From NCBI GenBank assembly GCA_019114715.1, contig DXEZ01000348.1, positions 1 to 6,367 of the forward strand: 6,367 bases of DNA, read 5' to 3'. The position numbers and the translations under genes were made by a program. Source of the DNA: Candidatus Sphingobacterium stercoripullorum (GTDB taxonomy: Bacteria > Bacteroidota > Bacteroidia > Sphingobacteriales > Sphingobacteriaceae). The notes beneath the pieces are model-generated. The model was not told where the DNA came from. It worked only from the letters and a program-made list of their open reading frames with translations, and ran no database searches. Below, piece after piece: positions 1-6,367 of the stretch (its first letter is position 1; the number at the start of each line of letters is the position of its first letter).

Positions 1-2498
1 CCATAGAAAATAACAATATCAACGCCGGAGGTAGCGTATTAACGCGGGGAGAGATTGGCTATGTGGTGCGCGGTATTGGCCTCATTAGTGGGTTGGAAGA
101 CCTGGGAAAGATTGTCATAAAGACCAATAAAGGTCAGCCGGTGTATCTCAACGATGTGGGGGAGCTGAAATATGGTGCCCTGGAGAAAAAGGGAGTGCTT
201 GGCTTCACCGATAGAGAGCGCGATTACTCGGAGAGTATCCAAGGAATCGTCCTATTGTTAAAAGGAGAGAACCCTTCGCGCGTTTTAGAAGGTATACACG
301 AGGTGGTGGATGAGCTCAATAGTGAGGAGCTCCCCGACGGGGTGACCATCCACGCCTTTTTAGATAGAACCGATCTGGTGGATACCACGCTATCTACTGT
401 TTCCCGCACCCTACTGGAAGGTATGGGACTGGTGATCGTTGTGCTGATAATTTTCTTAGGCAGCTGGAGAGGGGCACTACTGGTGGCAGTTACCATACCT
501 ATGTCTTTGCTTTTAGCATTTATTGGAATGCATTTCACCAACATTCCTGCAAACTTACTATCGCTCGGTGCTATAGACTTCGGTATTATAGTCGATGGAG
601 CGATCGTTATGTTGGAATCTATCTTAAAAAAGCGTGAAGACCACCCCAATAAGTTGCTCACCAAGGAGGATGTACTGCAGCGGGCTATGCAAGTGGCCAA
701 GCCAGTGTTTTTTGCAACTATCATTATTATAACGGCTTATTTACCGCTCTTTGCATTTGAAAGGGTAGAAAAGAAGCTCTTTACGCCTATGGCCTTTACA
801 GTGGGGTATGCACTGCTCGGGGCATTAGCCTTTGCGCTGCTAGTGATCCCTGGTATGGCCTATGTGATTTACCGGAAGCCCCAAAAGATTCGAGCAAATC
901 CGTGGATGGAGAAGCTCAATGTGCTTTACGATAAAAGGATAAAAAGCATCATGAAAAAGCCCAAGATGGTACTTCCATTTTTAGGGGCCATACTCCTAGT
1001 AACGGGCTTTTTGACAAACCGTGTAGGAAAGGATTTCCTTCCTCCACTGGATGAGGGTTCCATCTGGCTACAGGTGCAACTGCCTCCGGGGATATCCCTA
1101 GAGCAGTCCCAAGCGATGAGTGACACCTTGCGAGCTAGGACCATGAAGTTCGATGAGATCACCTATGTGATGGTTCAAGCAGGTAGGAACGATGACGGTA
1201 CGGACCCTTGGACGGCATCGCACTTTGAAGTTTCTATAGGTATTAAGCCTTATAAGGAGTGGCCTCGAGGAAAGAAAAAACAAGACCTAATCGATGAGTT
1301 GGAGGAAGAATTCAAGCAAATGCCGGGCTTCTCGGTAGGTTTCTCCCAGCCTATGATCGATGGGGTGATGGATAAGATTTCTGGAGCCCATAGTGAGCTG
1401 GTGGTCAAAGTTTTTGGTGATGAGTTTCATGAAACGCGCAGGATAGCAGAGGATGTTTTAAAGACTCTCAGGGGCATACCAGGAGCGGTAGATTTAGATA
1501 TCGATCAAGATCCGCCGCTACCGCAACTGCAGGTGCACGTGGACCGCGATAAAGTAGCACGTTACGGGCTGAATGCCTCCGATGTAGCGGAACTCATTGA
1601 GGTTGCTATTGGTGGTAAGGCGATTTCAAAGGTGCTGATAGGTAATAAAGTATACGATATTACTTGCAGGTATCATGAGATGAGTAGAGATACACCCGAG
1701 AAAATAGCTGGGTTGATGTTGACCTCCCAAACTGGAGCGAAGATCCCTTTATCTCAAGTTGCGGATATTGAACTCAGCACGGGCGAGAGCACCATTACTA
1801 GGGAGATGAATAGAAGGCACGTTACCGTTAAGCTGAACGTTCGTAATCGAGATCTGAATTCCCTATTGGATGAGGCTAAGATTACCATTGAGGAAAATGT
1901 GCAGTACGACCACCATCAGTACCACCTGGAGTGGGGCGGGCAGTTTGAAAATCAAAATCGGGCCTACTCGAGATTGGCCGTTATTGTGCCTCTAGCCTTG
2001 TCTATTATGTTTGTGCTCCTTTATTTGGCATTCGGTTCATTCCGCCATGCGGGGCTATTAATGAGTATTGTTCCACTGGCCTTGTTTGGTGGTATGCTGG
2101 CGCTAAATGTGAGGGGAATGACCTTAAACGTATCCTCCGCCGTAGGGTTTATAGCTCTTTTTGGGGTAGCCATACAAAACGGTGTGATTATGATTTCGCA
2201 CATCAATGAGCTGCGCCGAGAGGGGTACACCTTATTAAATGCAGTGATCGATGGTGCCGAGCATAGGTTCCGTCCTGTGCTCATGACGGCCACGGTGGCA
2301 ATTTTGGGGCTGTTCCCAGCTTCCATGGCTACAGGTATCGGTTCGGACGTCCAAAGGCCACTAGCAACAGTAATAGTCTACGGGCTATTATTTTCTACGA
2401 TCATTACTTTATTTGCTTTGCCTGCACTGTACTACTTAATTGAGAAAAAGTGGGGTAAGGGCGATCAGGAAACAGAAAACATTAAGGAAAATGCTTAA
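1..2498 (+). CDS. czcA: CzcA/CusA-family heavy-metal RND efflux pump, 5'-truncated
   Basis: Inner-membrane proton/metal antiporter of the HME-RND family, the engine of a tripartite efflux complex. The frame is open from base 3 with no stop, so the GTG at 63 is internal and not the start. About 831 residues are visible; the family is usually near 1040, so roughly 210 N-terminal residues (TM1 and the first part of the porter domain) lie upstream. Numbering visible residues from base 3, eleven membrane segments can be placed (TM2-TM6 at about 139-290, TM7 near 321-338, TM8-TM12 at about 655-813), with the second periplasmic porter/docking loop between TM7 and TM8. TM4 carries DFGIIVDGAIVMLE, with acidic residues D192, D198 and E205 matching the proton-relay D, D and E of CzcA. 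The protein ends in a short charged cytoplasmic tail. The stop overlaps the next gene, implying an operon. The family is very sure; the exact metal is inferred. Confidence 0.96.
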   Translation, partial: IENNNINAGGSVLTRGEIGYVVRGIGLISGLEDLGKIVIKTNKGQPVYLNDVGELKYGALEKKGVLGFTDRERDYSESIQGIVLLLKGENPSRVLEGIHEVVDELNSEELPDGVTIHAFLDRTDLVDTTLSTVSRTLLEGMGLVIVVLIIFLGSWRGALLVAVTIPMSLLLAFIGMHFTNIPANLLSLGAIDFGIIVDGAIVMLESILKKREDHPNKLLTKEDVLQRAMQVAKPVFFATIIIITAYLPLFAFERVEKKLFTPMAFTVGYALLGALAFALLVIPGMAYVIYRKPQKIRANPWMEKLNVLYDKRIKSIMKKPKMVLPFLGAILLVTGFLTNRVGKDFLPPLDEGSIWLQVQLPPGISLEQSQAMSDTLRARTMKFDEITYVMVQAGRNDDGTDPWTASHFEVSIGIKPYKEWPRGKKKQDLIDELEEEFKQMPGFSVGFSQPMIDGVMDKISGAHSELVVKVFGDEFHETRRIAEDVLKTLRGIPGAVDLDIDQDPPLPQLQVHVDRDKVARYGLNASDVAELIEVAIGGKAISKVLIGNKVYDITCRYHEMSRDTPEKIAGLMLTSQTGAKIPLSQVADIELSTGESTITREMNRRHVTVKLNVRNRDLNSLLDEAKITIEENVQYDHHQYHLEWGGQFENQNRAYSRLAVIVPLALSIMFVLLYLAFGSFRHAGLLMSIVPLALFGGMLALNVRGMTLNVSSAVGFIALFGVAIQNGVIMISHINELRREGYTLLNAVIDGAEHRFRPVLMTATVAILGLFPASMATGIGSDVQRPLATVIVYGLLFSTIITLFALPALYYLIEKKWGKGDQETENIKENA

Positions 2499-3783
2499 GA
2501 AAGTAAATGTAACAATCCTCCTAGCTGCCTTGTGCTTAACAACAGCTTGGGGACAGACCGCCTCCTCAGCGGGCGATGCTACGCCTATAGATTATAAAAG
2601 CTATATGCATGCTGTAGGAGAGCGCAATAAAGGTTATGCCTCGGAGAAACTCAATATCGATATTCGCCAGGCGGAGATACTCAGTGCCGGCGTATTTCCC
2701 GACCCGGAGCTGGAGCTTGCTTGGTTTGATAACGGAGAGCGCAGGCAGCAGATGGGCTACGGTTTCGGAACGGAGCTTTCCTGGACTCTTGAGCTTGGTG
2801 GGAAAAGAAGTAAACGCCTAGATTTTGCACACAGCCAAGCTGATTTATCACAAGTGCTTTTAGAAGAGTATTTTCACAACTTAAGGGCAGAGGCTACTTA
2901 TGCCTATCTAGAGGCGATAGAGAAGAAGACGCTGCTGGATTTATACATCAGCTCTTACCATCAAATGCGTGAGCTGGCTAAATCCGATAGCCTGCGCTAT
3001 GAGCTGGGGAGTATCTCTGAGCTCGACGCTAAGCAATCCAAACTGGAGGCCAATAGTCTGCTCAATGAGGTATATGCCGCAGAATCCGAGTGGAAGGCAG
3101 CGGTGGTGACTCTAAATAAATACATGGGGGCAGATCCTGGGACGTATTATGCGGAACCCACAGGTAGCCTGGAAGGGATGGAGAGAAACTTCTCTTTAGA
3201 GCAGCTGCTAGAGCTGGCAGGCCAAGAACGCATGGAGTTGAAGGTCGCTATTCAGGATAAAAGGGTTTCAGCCAGCGAGCTAGAGATGATTCGCGCTAGT
3301 TATAAAATGGATCTGGGGCTAAGCGTTGAGGTAGAGCACAATACTTACGCGCATAACGAGATAGCGCCCACCCCAGCATTTACCAGCGTAAAGGCAGGAG
3401 TGAGCATTCCTTTGAAGTTCTCTAACCGGCGCAAAGGCGAGCTTAAAGCTGCCCAGTATACTTTGGAGCAGTCCGAGTTAAATTATCAGCAAGCTATCCT
3501 GGCACTCAATAATGAGGTTTCTCAAGCGTTCATACATTATGAAGCTCAAAGGAAGCAAGTCAATCAGTATAAATCCGGTATGCTAACCGAGGCCAATGAG
3601 GTGCTAGAGAAAAAAGTGTATGGTTACCGCAGGGGTGAAGTATCCCTTATGGATGTGCTGCTAGCACAAAGAACCCATAATGAACTCAAGGAGAATTATT
3701 TTCAGACGCTCTTTAATCAAGCCGTTGCGCTAATTGAACTGGAGCGCTCGGTGGGTATGTGGGATATAGAAATCGCCGAATAG
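2491..3783 (+). CDS. czcC: TolC/CzcC-type outer-membrane efflux protein
   Basis: Outer-membrane channel of the tripartite metal pump, 430 residues, the usual length for CzcC/CusC-like proteins. I chose the ATG at 2491 over an in-frame TTG at 2440 because it gives a clean signal peptide: LKK, a hydrophobic stretch at residues 7-19, then a likely cleavage at AWG|Q (21/22). C15 lies inside the hydrophobic core without a lipobox, so a lipoprotein is unlikely. Two outer-membrane efflux (OEP) repeats are visible. The first includes FPDPELEL and the ELGGKR motif at 101-106; the second includes SIPLKFSNRRKGEL (about 305-318) and YRRGEVSLMDVLLAQ (379-393). Between and after them are long charged helices expected for the periplasmic tunnel. 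The start overlaps the pump stop by eight bases (ATGCTTAA), with AAGGAA close upstream, suggesting translational coupling. The family is certain; the partner assignment rests on position. Confidence 0.94.
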   Translation: MLKKVNVTILLAALCLTTAWGQTASSAGDATPIDYKSYMHAVGERNKGYASEKLNIDIRQAEILSAGVFPDPELELAWFDNGERRQQMGYGFGTELSWTLELGGKRSKRLDFAHSQADLSQVLLEEYFHNLRAEATYAYLEAIEKKTLLDLYISSYHQMRELAKSDSLRYELGSISELDAKQSKLEANSLLNEVYAAESEWKAAVVTLNKYMGADPGTYYAEPTGSLEGMERNFSLEQLLELAGQERMELKVAIQDKRVSASELEMIRASYKMDLGLSVEVEHNTYAHNEIAPTPAFTSVKAGVSIPLKFSNRRKGELKAAQYTLEQSELNYQQAILALNNEVSQAFIHYEAQRKQVNQYKSGMLTEANEVLEKKVYGYRRGEVSLMDVLLAQRTHNELKENYFQTLFNQAVALIELERSVGMWDIEIAE

Positions 3784-3804
3784 TGCCGTAGTAGTAGTAT
3801 GGCA
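3784..3804 (+). other. Small hairpin just after the czcC stop
   Basis: TGCCGTA (3784-3790) and TATGGCA (3798-3804) can pair over seven positions including one G-U, around the loop GTAGTAG. It starts immediately after the TAG stop. No T-run follows (the next bases are GGGTAGGAAATAGGG), so it is not a standard intrinsic terminator. It could be a 3'-end stabilising hairpin for the pump mRNA or simply chance. Confidence 0.25.
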
Positions 3805-3857
3805 GGGTAGGAAATAGGGAGAAGATTTCTAGATGCCGCCTAATGGAGTAAAAGTTG

Positions 3858-3865
3858 TATCTTTA
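3858..3865 (+). promoter_or_regulatory. Candidate Bacteroidetes -7 box for the two-component operon
   Basis: TATCTTTA matches the Bacteroidetes -7 consensus TAnnTTTG at every fixed position except the last. Transcription would start near 3871 and give a leader of about 30 bases before the ATG at 3903. No TTG (-33 element) is visible at the expected distance upstream; the nearest candidate is TTC/TTT around 3826-3829. The two-component pair could therefore be transcribed separately from the pump genes, though read-through across the 119-base gap is also possible. Confidence 0.45.
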
Positions 3866-3877
3866 TTTTATTAAAAT
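3865..3877. repeat. Perfect 6+6 A+T dyad at the presumed transcription start
   Basis: ATTTTA (3865-3870), one central T, then TAAAAT (3872-3877) form a perfect inverted repeat. It sits directly after the candidate -7 box, a place where a bound regulator could block or tune transcription. Because it consists only of A and T in an A+T-rich leader, chance is a serious alternative. Confidence 0.3.
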
Positions 3878-3902
3878 CGATAATTAGTTGCGCTAGTTAA
3901 AA

Positions 3903-4589
3903 ATGAAGAAAGTACTCATAATAGAAGACGATCAACGTGTGGCAAGCTTAATCCAGCGGGGGCTAGAGGAACAAGGTTATGAAACTAAAATTGCTTACGA
4001 CGGCGCCTTGGGTGTAAAGATTGCCCTTCAAGAGGACTTTGATTTAGTTATTACGGATATTATCCTTCCAAAAAAGGATGGTTTTGAAATCTGCAAAGAA
4101 ATACGCATTTCAAAGCCGGGGATTCCTATTCTCATGTTAACCGCTCTGGGGACTACAGATGATAAAGTCGAGGGGTTTGATGCTGGTGCGGACGATTACC
4201 TAGTGAAGCCTTTTGAGATGCGCGAGTTGCTGGTCCGCATTCGCGCGCTACTGAAAAGAAACCAAAATCCACTGGTACACTCCGGGCCTGTCTTGAAGTT
4301 TGCCGATTTAGAAATGGATCTCAATACCAAAGTGGTGAAGCGTGCTGGCAAAAAGATTAGCCTAACACCTAAGGAGTTTAAGCTTCTTGAGTATATGCTC
4401 AAACATCCCGAGCGCGTTTTATCGCGAGTGGAAATAGCAGAGAAAGTTTGGGATACGCACTTTGATACCGGGACCAACTTCATCGATGTTTATATCAATT
4501 ACCTTCGAAAGAAAATCGACCGGGATTTTCCGCAAAAACTCATCCATACTAAAACAGGAATGGGATTTGTCCTTAAGCAAGAAGAATGA
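3903..4589 (+). CDS. OmpR/PhoB-family response regulator
   Basis: Transcription factor of a two-component system, 228 residues, the normal length for the family. The receiver domain occupies about residues 1-118. It has the acidic pocket E8/D9/D10, the phosphoacceptor D52 in LVITDIILPKKDG, T80 in LMLTA, and K102 in the VKPF motif, so all catalytic positions are present. The C-terminal winged-helix DNA-binding domain (about 128-226) shows SLTPKEFKLLEYML, the recognition-helix region TNFIDVYINYLRKKID and the closing GMGFVL wing. The ATG at 3903 has no Shine-Dalgarno sequence upstream (GTTAAAA), as is common in Bacteroidota. Its stop overlaps the kinase start by ATGA, so the two are co-translated. 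Its place after the pump genes suggests a CzcR/CusR/CopR-like role in metal-responsive control, but nothing in the protein itself proves the target. Confidence 0.96.
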   Translation: MKKVLIIEDDQRVASLIQRGLEEQGYETKIAYDGALGVKIALQEDFDLVITDIILPKKDGFEICKEIRISKPGIPILMLTALGTTDDKVEGFDAGADDYLVKPFEMRELLVRIRALLKRNQNPLVHSGPVLKFADLEMDLNTKVVKRAGKKISLTPKEFKLLEYMLKHPERVLSRVEIAEKVWDTHFDTGTNFIDVYINYLRKKIDRDFPQKLIHTKTGMGFVLKQEE

Positions 4590-5971
4590 AAATAAGAACA
4601 CGCCTCACCTTACTTTTTACGATTATCACCGCAACGATACTCTTTATCTTTGCCTTTGTGATTTATTACTCTGCTTCAGAGAGCAGAGAGAGGGAGTTTT
4701 ACAGCTCCTTGCGTAAAGAGGCCTACACGAAGGCTAACTTGTTTTTAAATGCCCAGGTGGACTACAAGACCCTCCAAGAGATTTATCATAACAATAGAAA
4801 GACCTTAAATGAGGTGGAAGTTGCGATCTACGACACCAGCAATAAGCTACTTTATCACGATGCCATTTATATAGACTTTGTCAAGGAAACGCCGCAGATG
4901 TTGCAGGAGATTTCCGATCGTGGCTACCTGGAGTTCTATCAGGAGAAATGGCAGGTGGTCGGCGTGAAGTATTCTTATCAGGGTGTAGACTACATCATCA
5001 CCGCTGCTGCATACGATGAGTCTGGATACAACAAACTAGAGACGCTTCTGAAAAACTGTGCATTGTTATTTTTAGTATCCATCTTATTTATTTACCTAGC
5101 CGGACGATTGTTCTCCAAAAAGACCTTCGAACCCTTACGCGATATGATCAACAAAGCGACGAGTATCTCGGCAAACAACCTTGATCTTAGGCTCAGCACA
5201 CCAAGCAAGAAGGATGAGCTCTTTGAACTGGCTAATACATTCAACCAGATGTTAGATCGTTTAGAACGGTCTTTTGACGCGCAGAAACACTTCGTATCCA
5301 ATATATCGCATGAAATCCGCACGCCACTCTCGGCGATCATTGCTGAACTCGAGCTATCGATGAATAAAGAGCGATCTCCAGAAGAGTATAAAGAGGCCAT
5401 TGGCAATGCACTACTAGATGCTAAGAAGCTCGCTAGGCTTTCCAATAGCCTGCTGGATTTAGCTAAGGCCAGCTTTGATACTACTACCATCGCCTTTAAG
5501 CCAGTCCGGGTGGATGAAATTCTGCTGGATGCACGCCTTTTAATCCAGCAGATCAATTCGGCATATAAAATCGATATTCAATACGACGGGGAGTTAATGG
5601 TGGATGATAGCGACCATAAGATCACTGTCAATGGAAATGAATACCTCCTAAAGGTTGCTTTTATGAACCTCATGGAAAATGGCTGTAAGTTCTCCTCATC
5701 CCATCAGGTGATGGTTTCTATTGGTGCATCCTCGGGGAAGCTTCTTTTGAAGTTTACCGATAACGGATACGGTATTGCTCAGGAAGATATAGCAAATATC
5801 TTCACCCCCTTTTACCGGGTGGAAAGCCAGGCTAGTATCGGTGGGAATGGTATAGGGCTCTCCTTGACCCAGAGGATTATACAGATTCATAAGGGTGATA
5901 TTCGCGTGCAGTCTAAGCCCGGTGTAGGTTCCGTGTTTACCGTGCAGATTGATCACTTGCACGCCTCTTAA
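4586..5971 (+). CDS. Membrane sensor histidine kinase (HAMP-HisKA-HATPase)
   Basis: Inner-membrane sensor of the two-component pair, 461 residues, expected to phosphorylate the regulator encoded just before it. TM1 lies at about residues 7-28 and TM2 at about 154-173, enclosing a periplasmic domain of roughly 125 residues. A HAMP linker follows (about 174-226). The HisKA domain carries SHEIRTPLSA with phosphoacceptor H242; E243 and T246 fit the ExxT pattern linked to phosphatase activity, so it may both add and remove phosphate. The ATP-binding domain has an N-box (NLMENGCKFS, N361/N365), G1 (DNGYGI, 392-397), an F-box (FTPFYR, 406-411) and G2 (GGNGIGLSL, 419-427). All are intact. The periplasmic domain has no Cys and no Met or His cluster, only scattered H68, H91 and M105. 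Its pattern (VAIYDTSNKLLYHDA, then two strand-like stretches before YDESGYNKL) suggests a PAS/Cache-like fold, which is inference. The start is the ATG overlapping the regulator stop. Confidence 0.95.
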   Translation: MKIRTRLTLLFTIITATILFIFAFVIYYSASESREREFYSSLRKEAYTKANLFLNAQVDYKTLQEIYHNNRKTLNEVEVAIYDTSNKLLYHDAIYIDFVKETPQMLQEISDRGYLEFYQEKWQVVGVKYSYQGVDYIITAAAYDESGYNKLETLLKNCALLFLVSILFIYLAGRLFSKKTFEPLRDMINKATSISANNLDLRLSTPSKKDELFELANTFNQMLDRLERSFDAQKHFVSNISHEIRTPLSAIIAELELSMNKERSPEEYKEAIGNALLDAKKLARLSNSLLDLAKASFDTTTIAFKPVRVDEILLDARLLIQQINSAYKIDIQYDGELMVDDSDHKITVNGNEYLLKVAFMNLMENGCKFSSSHQVMVSIGASSGKLLLKFTDNGYGIAQEDIANIFTPFYRVESQASIGGNGIGLSLTQRIIQIHKGDIRVQSKPGVGSVFTVQIDHLHAS

Positions 5972-6024
5972 CACCTTGCCTTTAGGCATGAAGTTTGATT
6001 GTATTGTAAACAAATGTTAAAGTC

Positions 6025-6063
6025 TCAAATATTGTTTGAAAATTGATTTATTTTCTTTCTATT
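6025..6063 (+). terminator. Weak candidate terminator after the kinase gene
   Basis: TCAAA (6025-6029) and TTTGA (6035-6039) can pair around TATTG. A T-rich stretch (TTTATTTTCTTTCTATTT) begins several bases later. The stem is short and mostly A-T, and the T-rich stretch does not follow it directly, so termination would be inefficient at best. Confidence 0.2.
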
Positions 6064-6143
6064 TGGGATTAGAATCAACGAATATTAAAATCATATAGCT
6101 TATAAGGATACGGTTACTCAAAAACATATTTTCACGTTAACAG

Positions 6144-6151
6144 TAGTTTTG
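6144..6151 (+). promoter_or_regulatory. Candidate -7 box for the sigma-factor gene
   Basis: TAGTTTTG is a full match to the Bacteroidetes -7 consensus TAnnTTTG and lies 22 bases before the ATG at 6174, implying a very short leader. No TTG (-33 element) is seen at the usual spacing, and the upstream DNA is A+T-rich. This supports the sigma-factor gene being its own transcription unit. Confidence 0.5.
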
Positions 6152-6164
6152 TGAATACAAAAGT

Positions 6165-6170
6165 GGAGGA
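6165..6170 (+). promoter_or_regulatory. Strong ribosome binding site deciding the sigma-factor start
   Basis: GGAGGA lies three bases before the ATG at 6174. It is the clearest Shine-Dalgarno sequence in the window and fixes the start of the sigma-factor gene. The other genes in the window start with weak or no such signal. Confidence 0.6.
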
Positions 6171-6173
6171 TTT

Positions 6174-6367
6174 ATGAAAGCACTTAGTAAGAAGAGTGAT
6201 CGTATATTGATAAAAATGTTTATAGGCGGCGATGAGATGGGCCTTGTGGAACTTTTAAATCGCTATCAAGCTCGAGTTTATACCGCTATAAATTTAAAGG
6301 TTAAAGATGCCTCTTTAGCCGATGATATATTCCAAGAAGCATTTATTAAAGTGATACACAACCTCAA
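6174..6367 (+). CDS. ECF-type RNA polymerase sigma-70 factor, 3'-truncated
   Basis: Start of an extracytoplasmic-function sigma factor, which would direct RNA polymerase to a dedicated promoter set. Only 64 codons are visible before the right edge; such proteins are usually near 180-200 residues. The visible part is sigma region 2: FIGGDEMGLVELLNRY, then the helix RVYTAINLKVKD, then DDIFQEAFIKVIHNL, which corresponds to region 2.2, the part that contacts the core polymerase. The region 2.4 and region 4 DNA-binding parts lie outside. The start is supported by the strong ribosome binding site and the -7 box upstream. The 202-base gap and separate promoter suggest it is not part of the metal-efflux operon. 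No anti-sigma gene is in view, and its target genes cannot be guessed from this fragment. Confidence 0.88.
   Translation, partial: MKALSKKSDRILIKMFIGGDEMGLVELLNRYQARVYTAINLKVKDASLADDIFQEAFIKVIHNL

Larger units (their letters stand above)
5972..6173. other. Noncoding A+T-rich gap between the kinase and sigma-factor genes
   Basis: About 200 bases without a credible gene. It holds a tight TGCC-TTTA-GGCA hairpin at 5977-5988 without a T-run. There is also a weak TCAAA/TTTGA hairpin at 6025-6039 followed by T-rich sequence (6045-6063), which could be a poor terminator for the kinase transcript. The right end holds the candidate promoter and ribosome binding site of the sigma-factor gene. I see no tRNA, riboswitch or long repeat. 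Confidence 0.6.

Noticed and set aside
63..65. GTG at 63 as the start of the pump gene
   Set aside because: The same frame is open to the left edge and encodes RND-family sequence (INAGGSVLTRGEIGYVVRG), so 63 is internal to a truncated gene.
224..724. Minus-strand open frame of 166 codons opposite the pump gene
   Set aside because: It is Ser/Thr-rich low-information sequence mirroring conserved pump codons, without any recognised domain.
2440..2490. TTG at 2440 as the start of the channel gene
   Set aside because: It would add 17 charged residues before an otherwise good signal peptide and overlap the pump gene by 59 bases; the ATG at 2491 fits better.
3791..3799. GTA triplet run (GTAGTAGTA) after the channel gene
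   Set aside because: Only a few copies, inside a hairpin loop; too short to be a meaningful repeat.
3885..3898. TAGTT direct repeat (3885-3889 and 3894-3898) before the regulator start
   Set aside because: Five-base repeats at nine-base spacing are easily found by chance in this A+T-rich leader, and the position would overlap the translation start region.
5977..5988. TGCC-TTTA-GGCA hairpin as a terminator for the kinase gene
   Set aside because: The stem is only four pairs and is followed by TGAAGTTTGATTG, with no T-run.
5988..6010. Tiny open frame (MKFDCIV) in the gap after the kinase
   Set aside because: Seven codons, no ribosome binding site and no downstream attenuator structure that would make it a leader peptide.
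5696..6013. Minus-strand open frame of 105 codons across the kinase end
   Set aside because: It lies opposite the highly conserved ATP-binding domain and has no recognisable protein features; it is a shadow frame.

Overview
The window looks like a chromosomal metal-resistance locus from a member of the Bacteroidota. Three things suggest this: the closest remembered protein matches are Bacteroidetes-style HME-RND pumps, sensor kinases and ECF sigma factors; two of the gene starts follow boxes resembling the Bacteroidetes -7 element TAnnTTTG (7 of 8 at 3858-3865, a full match at 6144-6151); and most genes lack a strong Shine-Dalgarno sequence. No genus can be named from this sequence alone.

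Layout: every gene is on the + strand. (1) 1-2498 is the last ~80% of a heavy-metal RND pump (CzcA/CusA family), cut by the left edge. (2) 2491-3783 is a TolC/CzcC-type outer-membrane efflux protein whose start overlaps the pump's stop by 8 bases. (3) 3784-3902 is a 119-base gap with a small hairpin, a candidate promoter and an A+T dyad. (4) 3903-4589 is an OmpR/PhoB-type response regulator. (5) 4586-5971 is its partner sensor histidine kinase, overlapping by ATGA. (6) 5972-6173 is an A+T-rich gap with a candidate promoter and a strong ribosome binding site. (7) 6174-6367 is the beginning of an ECF sigma-70 factor, cut by the right edge.

How it fits together: the pump would capture metal ions in the periplasm or membrane and, through a periplasmic adaptor not seen in this window, pass them to the outer-membrane channel. 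The two-component pair directly downstream is the natural candidate to control pump expression, although that link is inferred from position only. Pump residues point to divalent cations (Zn/Co/Cd/Ni class) rather than Cu(I)/Ag(I). The sigma factor appears to begin a separate unit.

I found no mobile element, CRISPR array, RNA gene or clearly new system. The most open questions are what the sensor's periplasmic domain recognises and where the adaptor gene lies.
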